Shown here: piece by piece, positions 1 to 10,965 of the stretch
How positions within the stretch are numbered: position 1 is the stretch's first letter
Layout: every line of letters starts with the position of its first letter
DNA from: Antedon mediterranea
Taxonomy: Eukaryota > Echinodermata > Crinoidea > Comatulida > Antedonidae
Direction: 5' to 3'
NCBI RefSeq assembly: GCF_964355755.1
Contig: NC_092680.1
Location: 21,305,001 to 21,369,000, forward strand
Length of the DNA stretch: 64,000 nucleotides
The notes under the pieces: model-generated
What the model was told of the DNA's origin: nothing
The model's database searches: none
Seen by the model: only the letters and a program-made list of their open reading frames with translations
Position numbers and translations under genes: made by a program

Positions 1-115
1 ATATTGATATAAGCAGTGAGTTAGGCAGATCATAAGTCAGCTCTCCTTAATTGCCCAAGTCACACAGCTGACTTAGGCAGAAACACAAAAAATACAGTAT
101 ATTTATATAAGCAGT
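1..115 (+). repeat. Edge fragment of satellite B
   Basis: This stretch matches the satellite B units at 46.1-52.9 kb in the same orientation. It has the 'gatataagcagtgagtta' segment, then the hairpin segment (one arm with a C-for-T change), then the A-rich 'agaaacacaaaaaata' segment. Similarity fades at about base 115. The left end is cut by the window, so an array may continue outside it. Confidence 0.85.
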
Positions 116-367
116 GACGTCCCAATCATATAGTAGTCATGGAGAATTCCTCAATAGTTTTTTTTATCAAGAATCCATTTCCATTTATTATGCATATTTA
201 TAGTCTACAAACAGGCCAAAAGAAATAATTTCTCACATGTGATTTATGCAAATTATGCATTCCACCAGGCGTGCCATGGCGCTTCTAATGATCATCTCTG
301 TGGGTTGAGGTCTTTGCAGTAGGACTAAGTAAAGTCGACAGCAATTAACCTGTTTTATAAACAAGAC

Positions 368-621
368 GGCCGGTTAGCTCAGTCGACTGAGCGTCGTGTT
401 AACAACACGAATGTCATGGGTTTGAACCCCACGATGTTGGAATAGAGTTAAAGCTATGCGAGCAACTGTGTTTGGGGTTCACAGATTATACGTCCCTCTT
501 CACCACACATCATGAGGCAATAACATCAATGCATCTGGTGATGTGCTGGAAACGACCCCGCAAGGCTCTGGCAGGGCCTTAGTGCTGAGGCAGGGAGAGC
601 ACATTTAACATCTTTTTTTTT
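368..621 (+). mobile_element. tRNA-derived SINE (Val-AAC-like head)
   Basis: The head folds like a tRNA. A D arm GCTC...GAGC follows a box-A-like GGTTAGCTCAGTCG. The anticodon stem TCGTG/CACGA closes the loop TTAACAA, which gives anticodon AAC (Val). A box-B-like GGGTTTGAACCCC lies at about 418-430. The acceptor ends do not pair well and there is no plausible CCA-ready 3' end, so it is not a working tRNA gene. An unrelated body of about 170 bp and a T-run at 613-621 follow, as in a SINE. No second full copy was seen in the window. Confidence 0.65.
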
Positions 622-2997
622 ATCTCCACCTCCTTCGATCTCGTAAATGTTATGTTTAGCGCCCTCAATTTTAAGAACACCTGCGTCAGAAAATTACGAA
701 TAATATTATAGAACATTAACATTAATTTGTAAAGATGTCTAAACCAACTTCGAAGTTAGACTAATCTGTCGTCGAGCTAGGCTAAGCATAATAAAGCCGA
801 ATTTTTTAAGTAGAGAAGAAGTCGCACCTAGATACTAAAAGTAATAATTAGACTTTTTTGTGGCTCGCGTGCTGTTTGTATTTTATAAGTTTGTTTAATT
901 GCCGTCATGGGCGCGTGAATTGCGTATTTGTGTATCTGTATTCCTCGCTGGCCCGCACTCACCATGACTGGTCCTGCTGCTTATTGATTTCGTTTCATAT
1001 TTCAAAGTAGATACGGACGGTTCTTATATATTTTGTTTCCATATTTCAAATTTTAGGTGTTATTTCCGGGGACCTAGTAGCTTTTATATTTCACAATTTT
1101 CGCCATTCCAGACAGCAACAATTAATTCCCCTGAATCCATGTTTATACCTTTTTCTTGTACTAGCCCTCTGAAAGTGTAGGCGGAAATTCTATTTGATGT
1201 CAAGGTGATGGAAATGTACACAACGGGAAATAGGCCCGATTGATTAAACGTAAACCCCTTTTTTATCACAAGATTTTAAACAATACTTTTTGTGTGTAAA
1301 GTGTAAGAATGTAAATATGCTTTCTCGGGCCCACCATTAGTTTATGTTACTCAGCATGATCCATCAAGAAATAATTTTGCCGGTACATTTTTAAAACAAG
1401 AATTTATAGGCTATACAACATATGTGAAGGCTCAACTGAAAACAATCAAGAAAGCAAACAACTTAAGCACCAGTAGAATAGTACGACGTTTATTGATGAA
1501 ATGAGTTTCGTTATTACGCGCGCATAACTGTATAATTTATCATAGTTTTATTCTGAATATCGATAAAAGTAATAATGCAAAGAGTGTTAATATTAGGCTA
1601 GCTCATCAGGCAATATTTACAATTCAGCAATTGTTGTTGTACCGTATGTATACTCTTTTTATCCCGGTGTGCTGATCTGGTAGGAGCTGCACTGCTGGCT
1701 GTCGTGGGTCCGTGAATCTGAATTTCAATTAAGCTTGAAAAAAAAACGACCGTGGGCTGTACACGTACATTAATCTAACTTCTATTTAACTGAAGTTTAA
1801 ATGATGCGTCCATTCGATTCCTTTTTAATTTCAAATAATTCAACATGTAATATCATATTTAATAGAAATGAGATTTTTTACAAGTAAATCCACTTGTTAA
1901 CTTAGTTTTTCTTTTTTTCTTATTGGTGGTATTTTAACATTTTAATGGACATCAAAATACTCTTCAATGCAAACATTATTAGGTTTTCCACAAGATTTTG
2001 TAATTAATTTCATTATTTCGATAGGAATACTATATGTAGGCTATAGGTGTAAATTAAGATACATAGCATAGTCACTAAAATATTTCCTAGTCGAACTAAA
2101 CTATTTTAAAAATATGGAATGGCCCATTACACAAAAAAATGTTAGGAGTAAAGAGTCATCACACCTTTTGAGATCATAGCTCTCACATTCAAAGTTTTCA
2201 GAAGTTCTCATTTTGATCATCTTTATTCTTCTTTCTTCCTCAAATATAAAAAATCATAAAAGAAGAAAAAAAGAGCTTTCGTTTATCGAGTTTGAATTTC
2301 TGAGAATAGAGAAAACTGAAAAAAAAAGTAAATTAATTATACATGAAATGAAATAAATCATTATTAATATGAAATAAATAAAATTGAATCATTACGGTGT
2401 ATTATGTGGTGGTTTCTGGTGAAATACGAAATTACCGAACTAAAATGTATTTTTATAAATTAAAACAGGCTATTAAAAATTATAATTAGCGGTTAAATTG
2501 AAGAACGGACTATTATATTCCACAATAATAATAATAATATTTGTTGAAGTGACAGAGTACTTTGTTGATTACTGTATATAAATTAGTATATTGTTATTAA
2601 CACTTGCTCCTTAATCGGCTAATAACATAAAGACGGCACTGCCATTTCATGTAGATGCCTATAATTGACGTTAGATTTAAATTGTAAACATTTTAAATGT
2701 GAATTTAATCTTAATCATTAACTTATGTTATTTCACGGCGAGAAGATTATAAATTAGATTTCTGCAGAATGTCAATGTGTTTATACAGCCATGCTTGATA
2801 AGTAGATTGATTAGTATACATTAGGAAGCATCGCAATCGAGCTATTATTGATGTATTTGTGAGAGGAAAATGATAGTGTTCCTCTTTAATCAACCATACC
2901 ATAGTAGAACTAATGGGACACCCGGGGGAGGAGGTTCACCCATATTCTGGAGGGGAAACTCTTCTGTTCGTATATGTTTCAACACTACTGTCATCTA

Positions 2998-3207
2998 AAG
3001 CGTGGTTCCCACTAGATACGCAACGCAAGGACGTAACGTACGCGCAAGCAAGTTGACCAATGACAAGCTACTGTTCGAATAATCCATCGCTTGTAATTTG
3101 TCAAATCATTTACGTTTGCAATACTTCCTTGCGTTGCGTCGCTAGTGGGAACCAAGCATTACGTTTGCAATACTTCCTTGCGTTGCGTCGCTAGTGGGAA
3201 CCAAGCT
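2998..3207. mobile_element. Foldback MITE, family 1
   Basis: The terminal inverted repeats read AAGCGTGGTTCCCACTAG at the left and CTAGTGGGAACCAAGCTT at the right. The interior is also self-complementary (TTGACCAATGACAAGC ... GCTTGTAATTTGTCAA). The right 48 bp is tandemly duplicated, so the right terminus occurs twice (ending near 3157 and 3206). Confidence 0.8.
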
Positions 3208-3546
3208 TAATGGACACTATTATTTATTGTGTCCCAAAGGTAAAACCGTAATAAAGGTTCTCTCTAACATTGTACAAAATATGACGAATGAAATGAACTT
3301 CATTTTTTATTCACAGAATGTACTGACATTTACCGAATGTGTATAAAGGAAATACGTCTGGAAATAGGCTGGACTGATTGACATTGTAATAGTGCTAAAA
3401 GCCGGCGATGCACCTAACACACAGCCAGAGAGAATAGTGCACTGTTGTACCGATCTGATCATCGGAAAGTCAAAGTAGGTGGTTTCAGAATTGTTACAAC
3501 ATTGACATCGGACAGTAATGTACCACCACTAACATATCGGCACCAA

Positions 3547-3712
3547 GGTAGGCCTAAATCAGGTTATACAGTGGCAAGAAGAACACATAACTTAGGCCTA
3601 AATCAGGTTATACAGTGGCAACTGAAGAACACATAACTTAGGCCTAAATCAGGTTATACAGTGGCAAGGCGTTTAAGAACACATAACTTTGGCCTAATTC
3701 AGGTGCGTTTGC
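3547..3712. repeat. Minisatellite, ~48-56 bp x about 3.5
   Basis: Successive copies of a unit containing 'taggcctaaatcaggttata' and 'agaacacataactt' begin about 50 bp apart. Copies differ by small indels between 'cagtggcaa' and 'gaacac'. Confidence 0.8.
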
Positions 3713-4212
3713 GAATTGTTTACAACCGGAAATTATGACGTCATCATATGGCCACGTGAATGTAACAAAATAGAATCACCATTTTTTCGAATAAACCAGT
3801 GACGTCACTGAACCTTAACGTACGGATAGAAATATACGCCATCAACGAATGATAACTTTATTAATGACTGTAATTAACATTTAATCTAGTCACAATCGAT
3901 GAGCGCGTCTTCGTAAATGACAAACATATTTATTACAAAGCGTTTGATTTTAATGAGGTGTGTGGTACGTTAGCCAATACCATTGTTAGCAATATAAACG
4001 ATATCTATGGTTATAGCCCTCGATGAGGTATTGGCGTAGTAGATACTTCAGATAGGTAAGTCATTAAGTTGCTTGTGTTGTTCAATTTAAGACTAGCTGT
4101 ATTTTGGTGGTTTTTAAGACGGGAGTTCATGAATGGAAGTTGTCAACGAAGAGTTATCAAATGGTAAATATCATTTTATGTAGATTATACAAATATCTTA
4201 TAATTATACTTA

Positions 4213-4249
4213 CTAGATGGTACGCTCGCTTCGCTCGCGTACCATCTAG
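4213..4249. repeat. 37-bp hairpin element, copy 1
   Basis: Perfect 13-bp arms CTAGATGGTACGC / GCGTACCATCTAG enclose the loop TCGCTTCGCTC. A relative of identical length lies at 53612-53648. Both are followed 11-12 nt later by GATGGTTCTCG. Confidence 0.75.
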
Positions 4250-6238
4250 GTCGTGCCCACAGATGGTTCTCGAATACACAGTAATTTCAGCGTAACAAAA
4301 CTGGCGATTTCAAATGTACGTACCGCAGGACTATAATACATTGTCGTTTACAGAAACGAATAATTAGACACGATGATTTATGTAGTCAACTAAAATTAGC
4401 ACCCTGGGAATTACTTCCGAAGGCGAAACTTATCACAAAATGAGTCCAAATTTTTGATTTGGACTCATTTAAAGAAACCCAATTTGTGTTTTGTATGTAA
4501 CATTAGGGTTGAGGGATGGGAAAGCGGATAGGTACAAAGAGGAATAATTTTTAAATATATTCTTTATCCACTTAGTAACGAAATATTTTTTTCATGTTTT
4601 ATAGGCCTATAAATAATATACCTCTAAATAAAGTAAAACATTTGCGATTTAATACTTTGTTAAAACTGTCACTGTCATAATCGATTGAAATATCAAAGTA
4701 CATGTCACGATACACCACTACGACGTTTATATTATTGGTAATTATTAATTAATACAAACGTTGAGAAGGAACTGTCAGTATAAAGTTTATTTTTATATAA
4801 TAATGTGTTTATATAATCAGTAGAGCCTAACCACAATCTCAGTAATAAAGTTTATTTGTATATATTTTTATATTACATCTAACAGTATGAACATTCACAG
4901 TAAGAAATGTTCGATTCAAATGACGACCAAAAATAGTTAATAGGTATTTACAGTATTGTCAAAGTATTGCAAGTTTATTCTCAAAGGGCCCATATATTTA
5001 CCTACCGTATGTGTTAAACCAAGGGCTCATAAATTTACCTACTTGTGTTAAACCAAATTCTGGGATGTTCCATTCATCGCAAATCAATACATTTGTATAA
5101 TCGTATATTAAATCTATCAAAATAGTATTTTTTTTTAAAGAAAATCGGCCTGTATTCAACATTATGATGCTGTACTTTAGCTGTTCAACCAGTTTTCAGC
5201 TATTAAAAACAATTATCGTAGGAGGAGATAGGAAAATGCGAAGCCTCCTCGCATTTTTGTGGCGGGTATTTTTCAAGATGAACATCCATTAGACAGTGTA
5301 TACCACGATCGGAAAACACCCCTATTTGGGGCAAATCGTTGAACCTAAATTCGTTTTAATCGTCAATAACTAATTACCTAACTCAATTTAATTAGTAAAC
5401 AGGGTTATGTCAGATGGTTAAAATCAGTACCGAAAGTATGAACCAACTTTATATACCATCGAGTAAAAATTCTATAAATTAACCGAGATTTATCGAATTT
5501 TGCCCTTACGTAAATTTATATATAGACGCTGATTAAGTCCGATTACACCTGATTGCTCTGGTTTGACCTGATTCATTGTTATTGCACACAATTTTTGTTC
5601 GTCGTCGTTCAATCTGCTTTCACCTCGGGGTGTATTGATTATAAACCCTCATCGATTCTGTACCGGCAATCATTAATGGTGAGAACAATACATTCGATTT
5701 CTATTCTTGATTATCATTATTATTGTTGAATCTACGGTAACGCTTTGTTGTTACTGGGCTACACTGATATTATGACTAAAAACTATTCTTTTGAATGTAA
5801 TAGTGAATGGATTTTATTTGTTTGCGTCTTAACAATCCTTGTAATTAACTATGTTAAGTGAGCGTTCAATATATCATTAAACAAATTTATGCTGGAAAAA
5901 GTCACTCCATTCAAAGCTATTCGCCTAAAATCCATCAAATCACGAATAGGTTGTACGGACATTATTTATTCGCGCACACGTACAAAAGGAACTTTTATAC
6001 GCACGTGCGCGTCGTCACGGCCGTGTTTCCCTTTTTTTCTTTTCGCGATGTCATTGCCAAAATCACTCTCTCGAAATGCAGTTTTAAAGAATTATTCTGT
6101 GCACTGAAGTCACAATTATATATATATAAGCATTAAACAGTAACAATATTCTGTTAACAATAACAACGTTTTTAATTATTACTTTGCAGTGGACCTAATC
6201 AGCCTTAATTAGTTGTAGGAATTGACAGAAAAAAATAT

Positions 6239-6372
6239 TGCAAGATGCAACGCAAGGACGTAACCGCGCCGCAAGTAATTGGACCAATCACGACGCGATG
6301 GGTCAACTGAACTGTCGCTTGTGATTGGTCAACTCACTTGCGTTCCTGCGTCACGTTGCGTTCAAGTGGGAA
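6239..6372. mobile_element. Foldback MITE, family 1 (ends eroded)
   Basis: The core is typical: GCAACGCAAGGACGTAAC, then GGACCAATCACGACGCGATG, then GTCGCTTGTGATTGGTCAAC and TTGCGTTCAAGTGGGAA. The left outermost 'GGTTCCCACTAG' part is missing. Confidence 0.75.
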
Positions 6373-6864
6373 AACTTTATATCATTAATTATTAACATTC
6401 AATAAAAAAAAAATCCTTACATATTAATAAAATAATAAAGTTATATATTAAAATATCAACAGATTTCTGTCTAAACATTCATAATGTATCAGTATGTTCA
6501 GACAGAGCTACTTTAATTAAAATGTTCTTTTGAGGTCAATCATGATAACTATGAGAGTATTTTCTTTAAATGATATTACCTGCTCTTGGATCTCACTCTC
6601 TGGTTATTAATATTAGCTAAAAGATTGCTTGTCAATGTTGGTATCTCAATGCGTTTCTATCTACGCCGACACAAGATCAGGAATATTAATATAAATATAC
6701 CAAGATATCCCGGATTTAGCTTGTGATTAGTACGCGATAAGAATTACACAACCTTGAATGAATAGTATTTACGAATCATTCTCCAGTTATACAACAGCAT
6801 CGTTTGTGATTCATTGTAAAAAAAAGGAATGATGATAAATGTTTTCTGGTAACTACTAGGTGGT

Positions 6865-7086
6865 ATGAGCATTAGCCTGCGGACGTTTATACGCCGACGG
6901 ACGCACTCAGGATTGGAAATGCTCAACCGTTTAAAGAGTTTTGGGGGAGTTAGTATGAGGCGACGTGGTACTACAACCTCGTCGTCAATGATGCATATGG
7001 TACCAAACGAGGAGGACACGTTGGATGATATTGTCATGACGTCGGAAGTGTGTAGTATTTTTGATAGTCCATATCGCCTTATAAAG
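6865..7086 (+). CDS. TRPA1: TRPA1 alternative first exon 1a
   Basis: This is a 74-codon open stretch from ATG (G at -3; in-frame TAA at 6850-6852) to a strong donor, ATAAAG|GTAAGA. It ends in phase 0, which is what TRPA1 exon 2 at 23395 needs. The encoded N-terminus is basic early on (SLRTFIRRR, RLKSF, MRRRG), then Ser/Thr-rich and acidic (PNEEDTLDDIV), and ends SPYRLIK. Exon 1b ends AYILK in the same position. Splicing to exon 2 skips exon 1b and removes a 16.3-kb intron, giving a 1,250-aa channel. Homology alone cannot prove it, because TRPA1 N-termini are poorly conserved. The phase, the donor and the matching C-terminal pattern are the evidence. Confidence 0.72.
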
Positions 7087-10000
7087 GTAAGAACTGTGTA
7101 TTGTGATATTTTGTATATTTTGTAAGATCATTTTAATCTAGACCTTTTTATTTGAATTGCCCCGTGTGGGATGATTAAAGAATTTTGAATTTAATTGAAT
7201 TGAACAAAATACTAGACAATAATATTTTATTATTTATTAGAAAAAAAGGAGGTAATATGGAATACAAAGTGAATATACAAGATTTAAAAATGATATTGAT
7301 GAAGTTGATCAAATTGTAATGACATTAGAAGTTAACAAAAATGTGATAAATAATATGATTTTATGTCAATAAAAGTGGTGTTTATGCCACAAAAAAGGAA
7401 CAAAATAATAATATGTTATTTAAAACAAGATAATATTAATTATAATTAAATGCAAAAACGTAGAGAAGTTGTATTTATTTGAGTAGCCAAACTTATTTCA
7501 ACAAACAAATTTTAGTATACAAGATAGCTATTTATACACAGCTTTTGGAGTTGAGTTTTGTTTACATTAACAAAGAATAATAATAATATTTTATAGAAGT
7601 AGTCTTCATTGTCAATCCGTTGTCGTAAATGTACACATTAATGGTCTAATATTTAGAATAATATTGTTGACATAGCAATATTTACAAGATCATTTCATAA
7701 TTAAATACATTTCTTTAATACATTTATTCGCTCAATATTGAATATTTTCAGATGAGCAATGATTTAACTACAGTATAGGCCTATGACTAATTAATTAACT
7801 ACAGTACAAATTCAAAGATGTATTGTCCCCCTAAAAAAACAATTCTGTAAAAAAAAAATTGTTGAGTAGGCCTATGCTATTTTAATTTCACGTAGTTATT
7901 TATGTTGACCAAAAATTGGATCGAAATTGGCTGCCAGTGGGTGGGTTTTTGATTGAATGGGGATTGAATCTAACCATTTATTTTGTCATTTTATAAGTGG
8001 AAACATTATTGTGCTAATTTTTTTCTGCGGAAGTGATTAGCTGTATTAAAACTGCAGAATAACCTATTCCAAGTCCGATTTAATTAATCTTCATTTTAAA
8101 TGTTTTTGGAGGAAAATACATATTTAACTAATGTTGAGTTACTAAACAATTAAACTATTCAGAAAAAGGGTTTTTTGTCGACTGCTGATATGATTTACAT
8201 ACAATATGGTGACAATATAAATGACTGGCTTAATTGACCCATATGCTAAAAGGGACGCTGATCTAAAATTCCACGTTACAAATAAATTACAATGAGAATA
8301 ATTTTATCATTTTTATTGTTATTTTATCAAATACAATGTTTGTTTTAAAAGAGGACTACTGTATTTTTATTAATTTTTTTTCTTAGTTGTTATACTTTAA
8401 AAGATGTTTTTTCTTGTTTTGTTCGTTTTATTGTAATTCTCTCTAACAAATAAATAAAAATTTAAAAAAATTAATTTATGGAGGCATTTAAAAAAAAATT
8501 TAAATAATCATCGTCACTGGACAATGTAAAGAACTGAATTTATTTTTAATAATGTGAATACTATAATGACTGAGCAATGGCATTTTTATTGGTCACTTTA
8601 TTTCAGAATAAAAATTCCATACAACAAACAATAAAAACGGAAATCACACAAAAGTAGAATTTTCTCTCATTTTGTGAAGAGATTTGAAGATCGTAACAGC
8701 AGGGAAGAGTGGAATTATACTCTTCCTTGGTAACAGATAGTTGCGGATTACACCTAACAAGATCATTTCACTATTGAAACTCTTAGCCTATTCTAAAACG
8801 ACAGACGTTTTAACTGTTACAACATACAATACGAAATATGCCTGCAAATTACATGTGATAGGATAGGACACAGTAATTTTACATTTACACATTGTCAAAA
8901 ATTATTACTTCAAAATTCCCTAATTATTACAATTGTCCGTCAATGTTTAGAATCTTCACCATTCATCGTCAGACATTAGCAGATGTATCAAACATCATAA
9001 TAATGTTTTTGTTATACGTTTTTTTAAATATTTGTATGACACCGATTGTGCCTGTCATGCGTTTCACAAGGCTTAAATAAATTTGCATCTGATTCTCCTG
9101 CATAATGGTCATCATTTTCCTCATTACGTCATCATCTAGAGGATATCAAATGTTCCTTAATTACAACTTAATCAATGACTGACCAACGGTAATGCGTGAT
9201 CTTCGATTTATTCCAGCAAGAACAATGTCCCCTCGATCCAATACCCTATTTGTTCCGTCTACTTTTCAAAGTAAATGTTTGTTTATAACTGAAGTTATTT
9301 TTGAAAAATATATTTTCGATCTAAACCATTTCGTCGTCACCTAGTAACCAAAGAAACATAGAATAAAACAGTTGACATGTCGCTGAGAACAAACAGCAGC
9401 AATTTAATCGAAACATTTCATAAAGGAAAACACCAATTAGTGAGATGATCGAAATATTTGAAATTGGTATAGTAGTTTTACAGTTACATAAACAACCGTT
9501 TGAGGTATCGTTCAGTTTATTCAAACACAACAACAACCAACGCTGTAAGAAAACAGATTAGGCTGATGACAAATAAACCACTCCTTACGTCGGCAAAACT
9601 ATAACGACGCGTCGTACTTATGTTATCAATTATTATATATTATTATCAATACTTATTATTAATCCACGAGCTCATGTTATAATAGCTATATATGACGTCA
9701 TGTGGTATCACGTGCGCTTACAAATATATCTTAATATTATTTCTCCTGCATCTTTTAGTAATAACGTTTGGAAAATGTTATGTAAAATGTACATAATTAT
9801 TATAAACCATTTCTCATTGTTTTCATGTCATAATCTTCCATCCTTCATTTTTGTTTACATGCTTCCTGTCTTCTGCCTCTTGCCTCTCACTGATGACCAA
9901 TTATTTTTTTAAAGTTTTTTATTTGATTCCCTTTTTAAGATTTCTATTATGATTATATAAATTCTATTTTTTACTTGTTGTCAACTATTATGTTATTGTC

Positions 10001-10275
10001 TTGCCAAATAGTATCGTTCTGAGGGTCCGTCGATCGGCTTCGTAATAAAATTAAATACAAACATCGTTGAGAGTGCGCATGCGTAGACGTACTGTTGATA
10101 ATATTTCTTAACCGTTTACGTCCTTCTTTTTTTAGTAGATATTAGCCTATTGAACAATTTATATGTAGAAAATAAGTATATAATATCATCTCATTTTCAG
10201 TACTAATTTAACTTTGAAATAATAAATTAAGCTTGGTATGTTGGCGACTGAGGAGTATTGATAACATCTGACGAT

Positions 10276-10389
10276 ATGGACAGCCTAATCAAATCTATCA
10301 ATTTAGTTGACAATCAGGCGATAACATTATTTGTCAATCAGTACTTAGGTAATGAAGATAATGATCTTTCAATGGTATTTTGCAATAAG
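10276..10389 (+). CDS. Possible third TRPA1 first exon (1c)
   Basis: An ATG in good context (G at -3 and G at +4, in-frame TGA at 10249-10251) opens 38 codons starting MDSLIKSINLVDNQ. They end ...VFCNK at a usable donor, AATAAG|GTACGC, in phase 0. Both stronger first exons also end in Lys in phase 0, so this would splice in frame to exon 2. A short ORF ahead of a GT is not rare by chance in 14 kb, so I rank it well below 1a and 1b. Confidence 0.3.
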
Positions 10390-10645
10390 GTACGCCCTTA
10401 TCATATTTCTCAGAGTGTAATAACCCTTATATAAAATGACTGAAATAATCCATTAGGTTTAACCCTTATGTTTGTCATCATGGCATGAATTTTGTGAATA
10501 ATTATCTCAGTTTTCCCATTCATGGCATTAAAGGAGGACATCAGATAGTTTGTTAGATCTATAACCATCAAAGTAAAATAACTTGTAGCTGATTCAGTCA
10601 GTCTTTGGCCACACTCCCATTCTAGGCTCAATGAAAAAATATATA

Positions 10646-10965
10646 AGAAGCAAGTATCAGAAACAAAAATGTTTTTATGGCTTACATATGCAATTACTCT
10701 ATCATACAATGAAAAATGAAATTGAAGAAAACTCAAAACAAAATAGAAAAGAAGCAAGTAGAATTCAGAAACAAAATTACAAATGGTTTCATGGCTTACA
10801 TATGCAATTACTCTATCATACAATGAAAAATAAAATTGAAGAAAAAAAATCAGATTGAAATAAAAACTTATAAAATAAAATAGAAAAAAAGCAAGTAGAA
10901 TTCAGAAACAGTTAAGAATGGTTTCATGGCTTACAATTCAATAACTCTATTATACTATAGGATAT
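10646..10965. repeat. Tandem repeat, ~115-134 bp x 3
   Basis: Three diverged copies share 'atggcttacatatgcaatta' near 10677, 10792 and 10926, and an A-rich 'agaattcagaaacaaaa' segment. Open frames on both strands here are by-products of the repeat. Confidence 0.8.

Larger units (their letters stand above)
116..6864. other. Upstream non-coding region
   Basis: I see no supportable gene here. Open frames such as those at 3445-3636, 4104-4295 and 5858-6136 have no recognisable domain, and several lie in repeats. The region holds a tRNA-derived SINE (about 368-621), a minisatellite (3547-3712), two foldback MITEs (2998-3207, 6239-6372) and a 37-bp hairpin element (4213-4249). It presumably contains the promoter and 5' UTR of TRPA1 exon 1a at its right end, but I cannot point to a convincing core promoter. 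Confidence 0.6.

Noticed and set aside
368-445. Functional tRNA-Val gene
   Set aside because: Acceptor-stem halves do not pair and the T stem has a mismatch. It continues into a SINE body.
10410-10823. 137-aa minus-strand open frame
   Set aside because: It runs through the 115-134-bp tandem repeat, its protein is internally duplicated for that reason, and it shows no domain.
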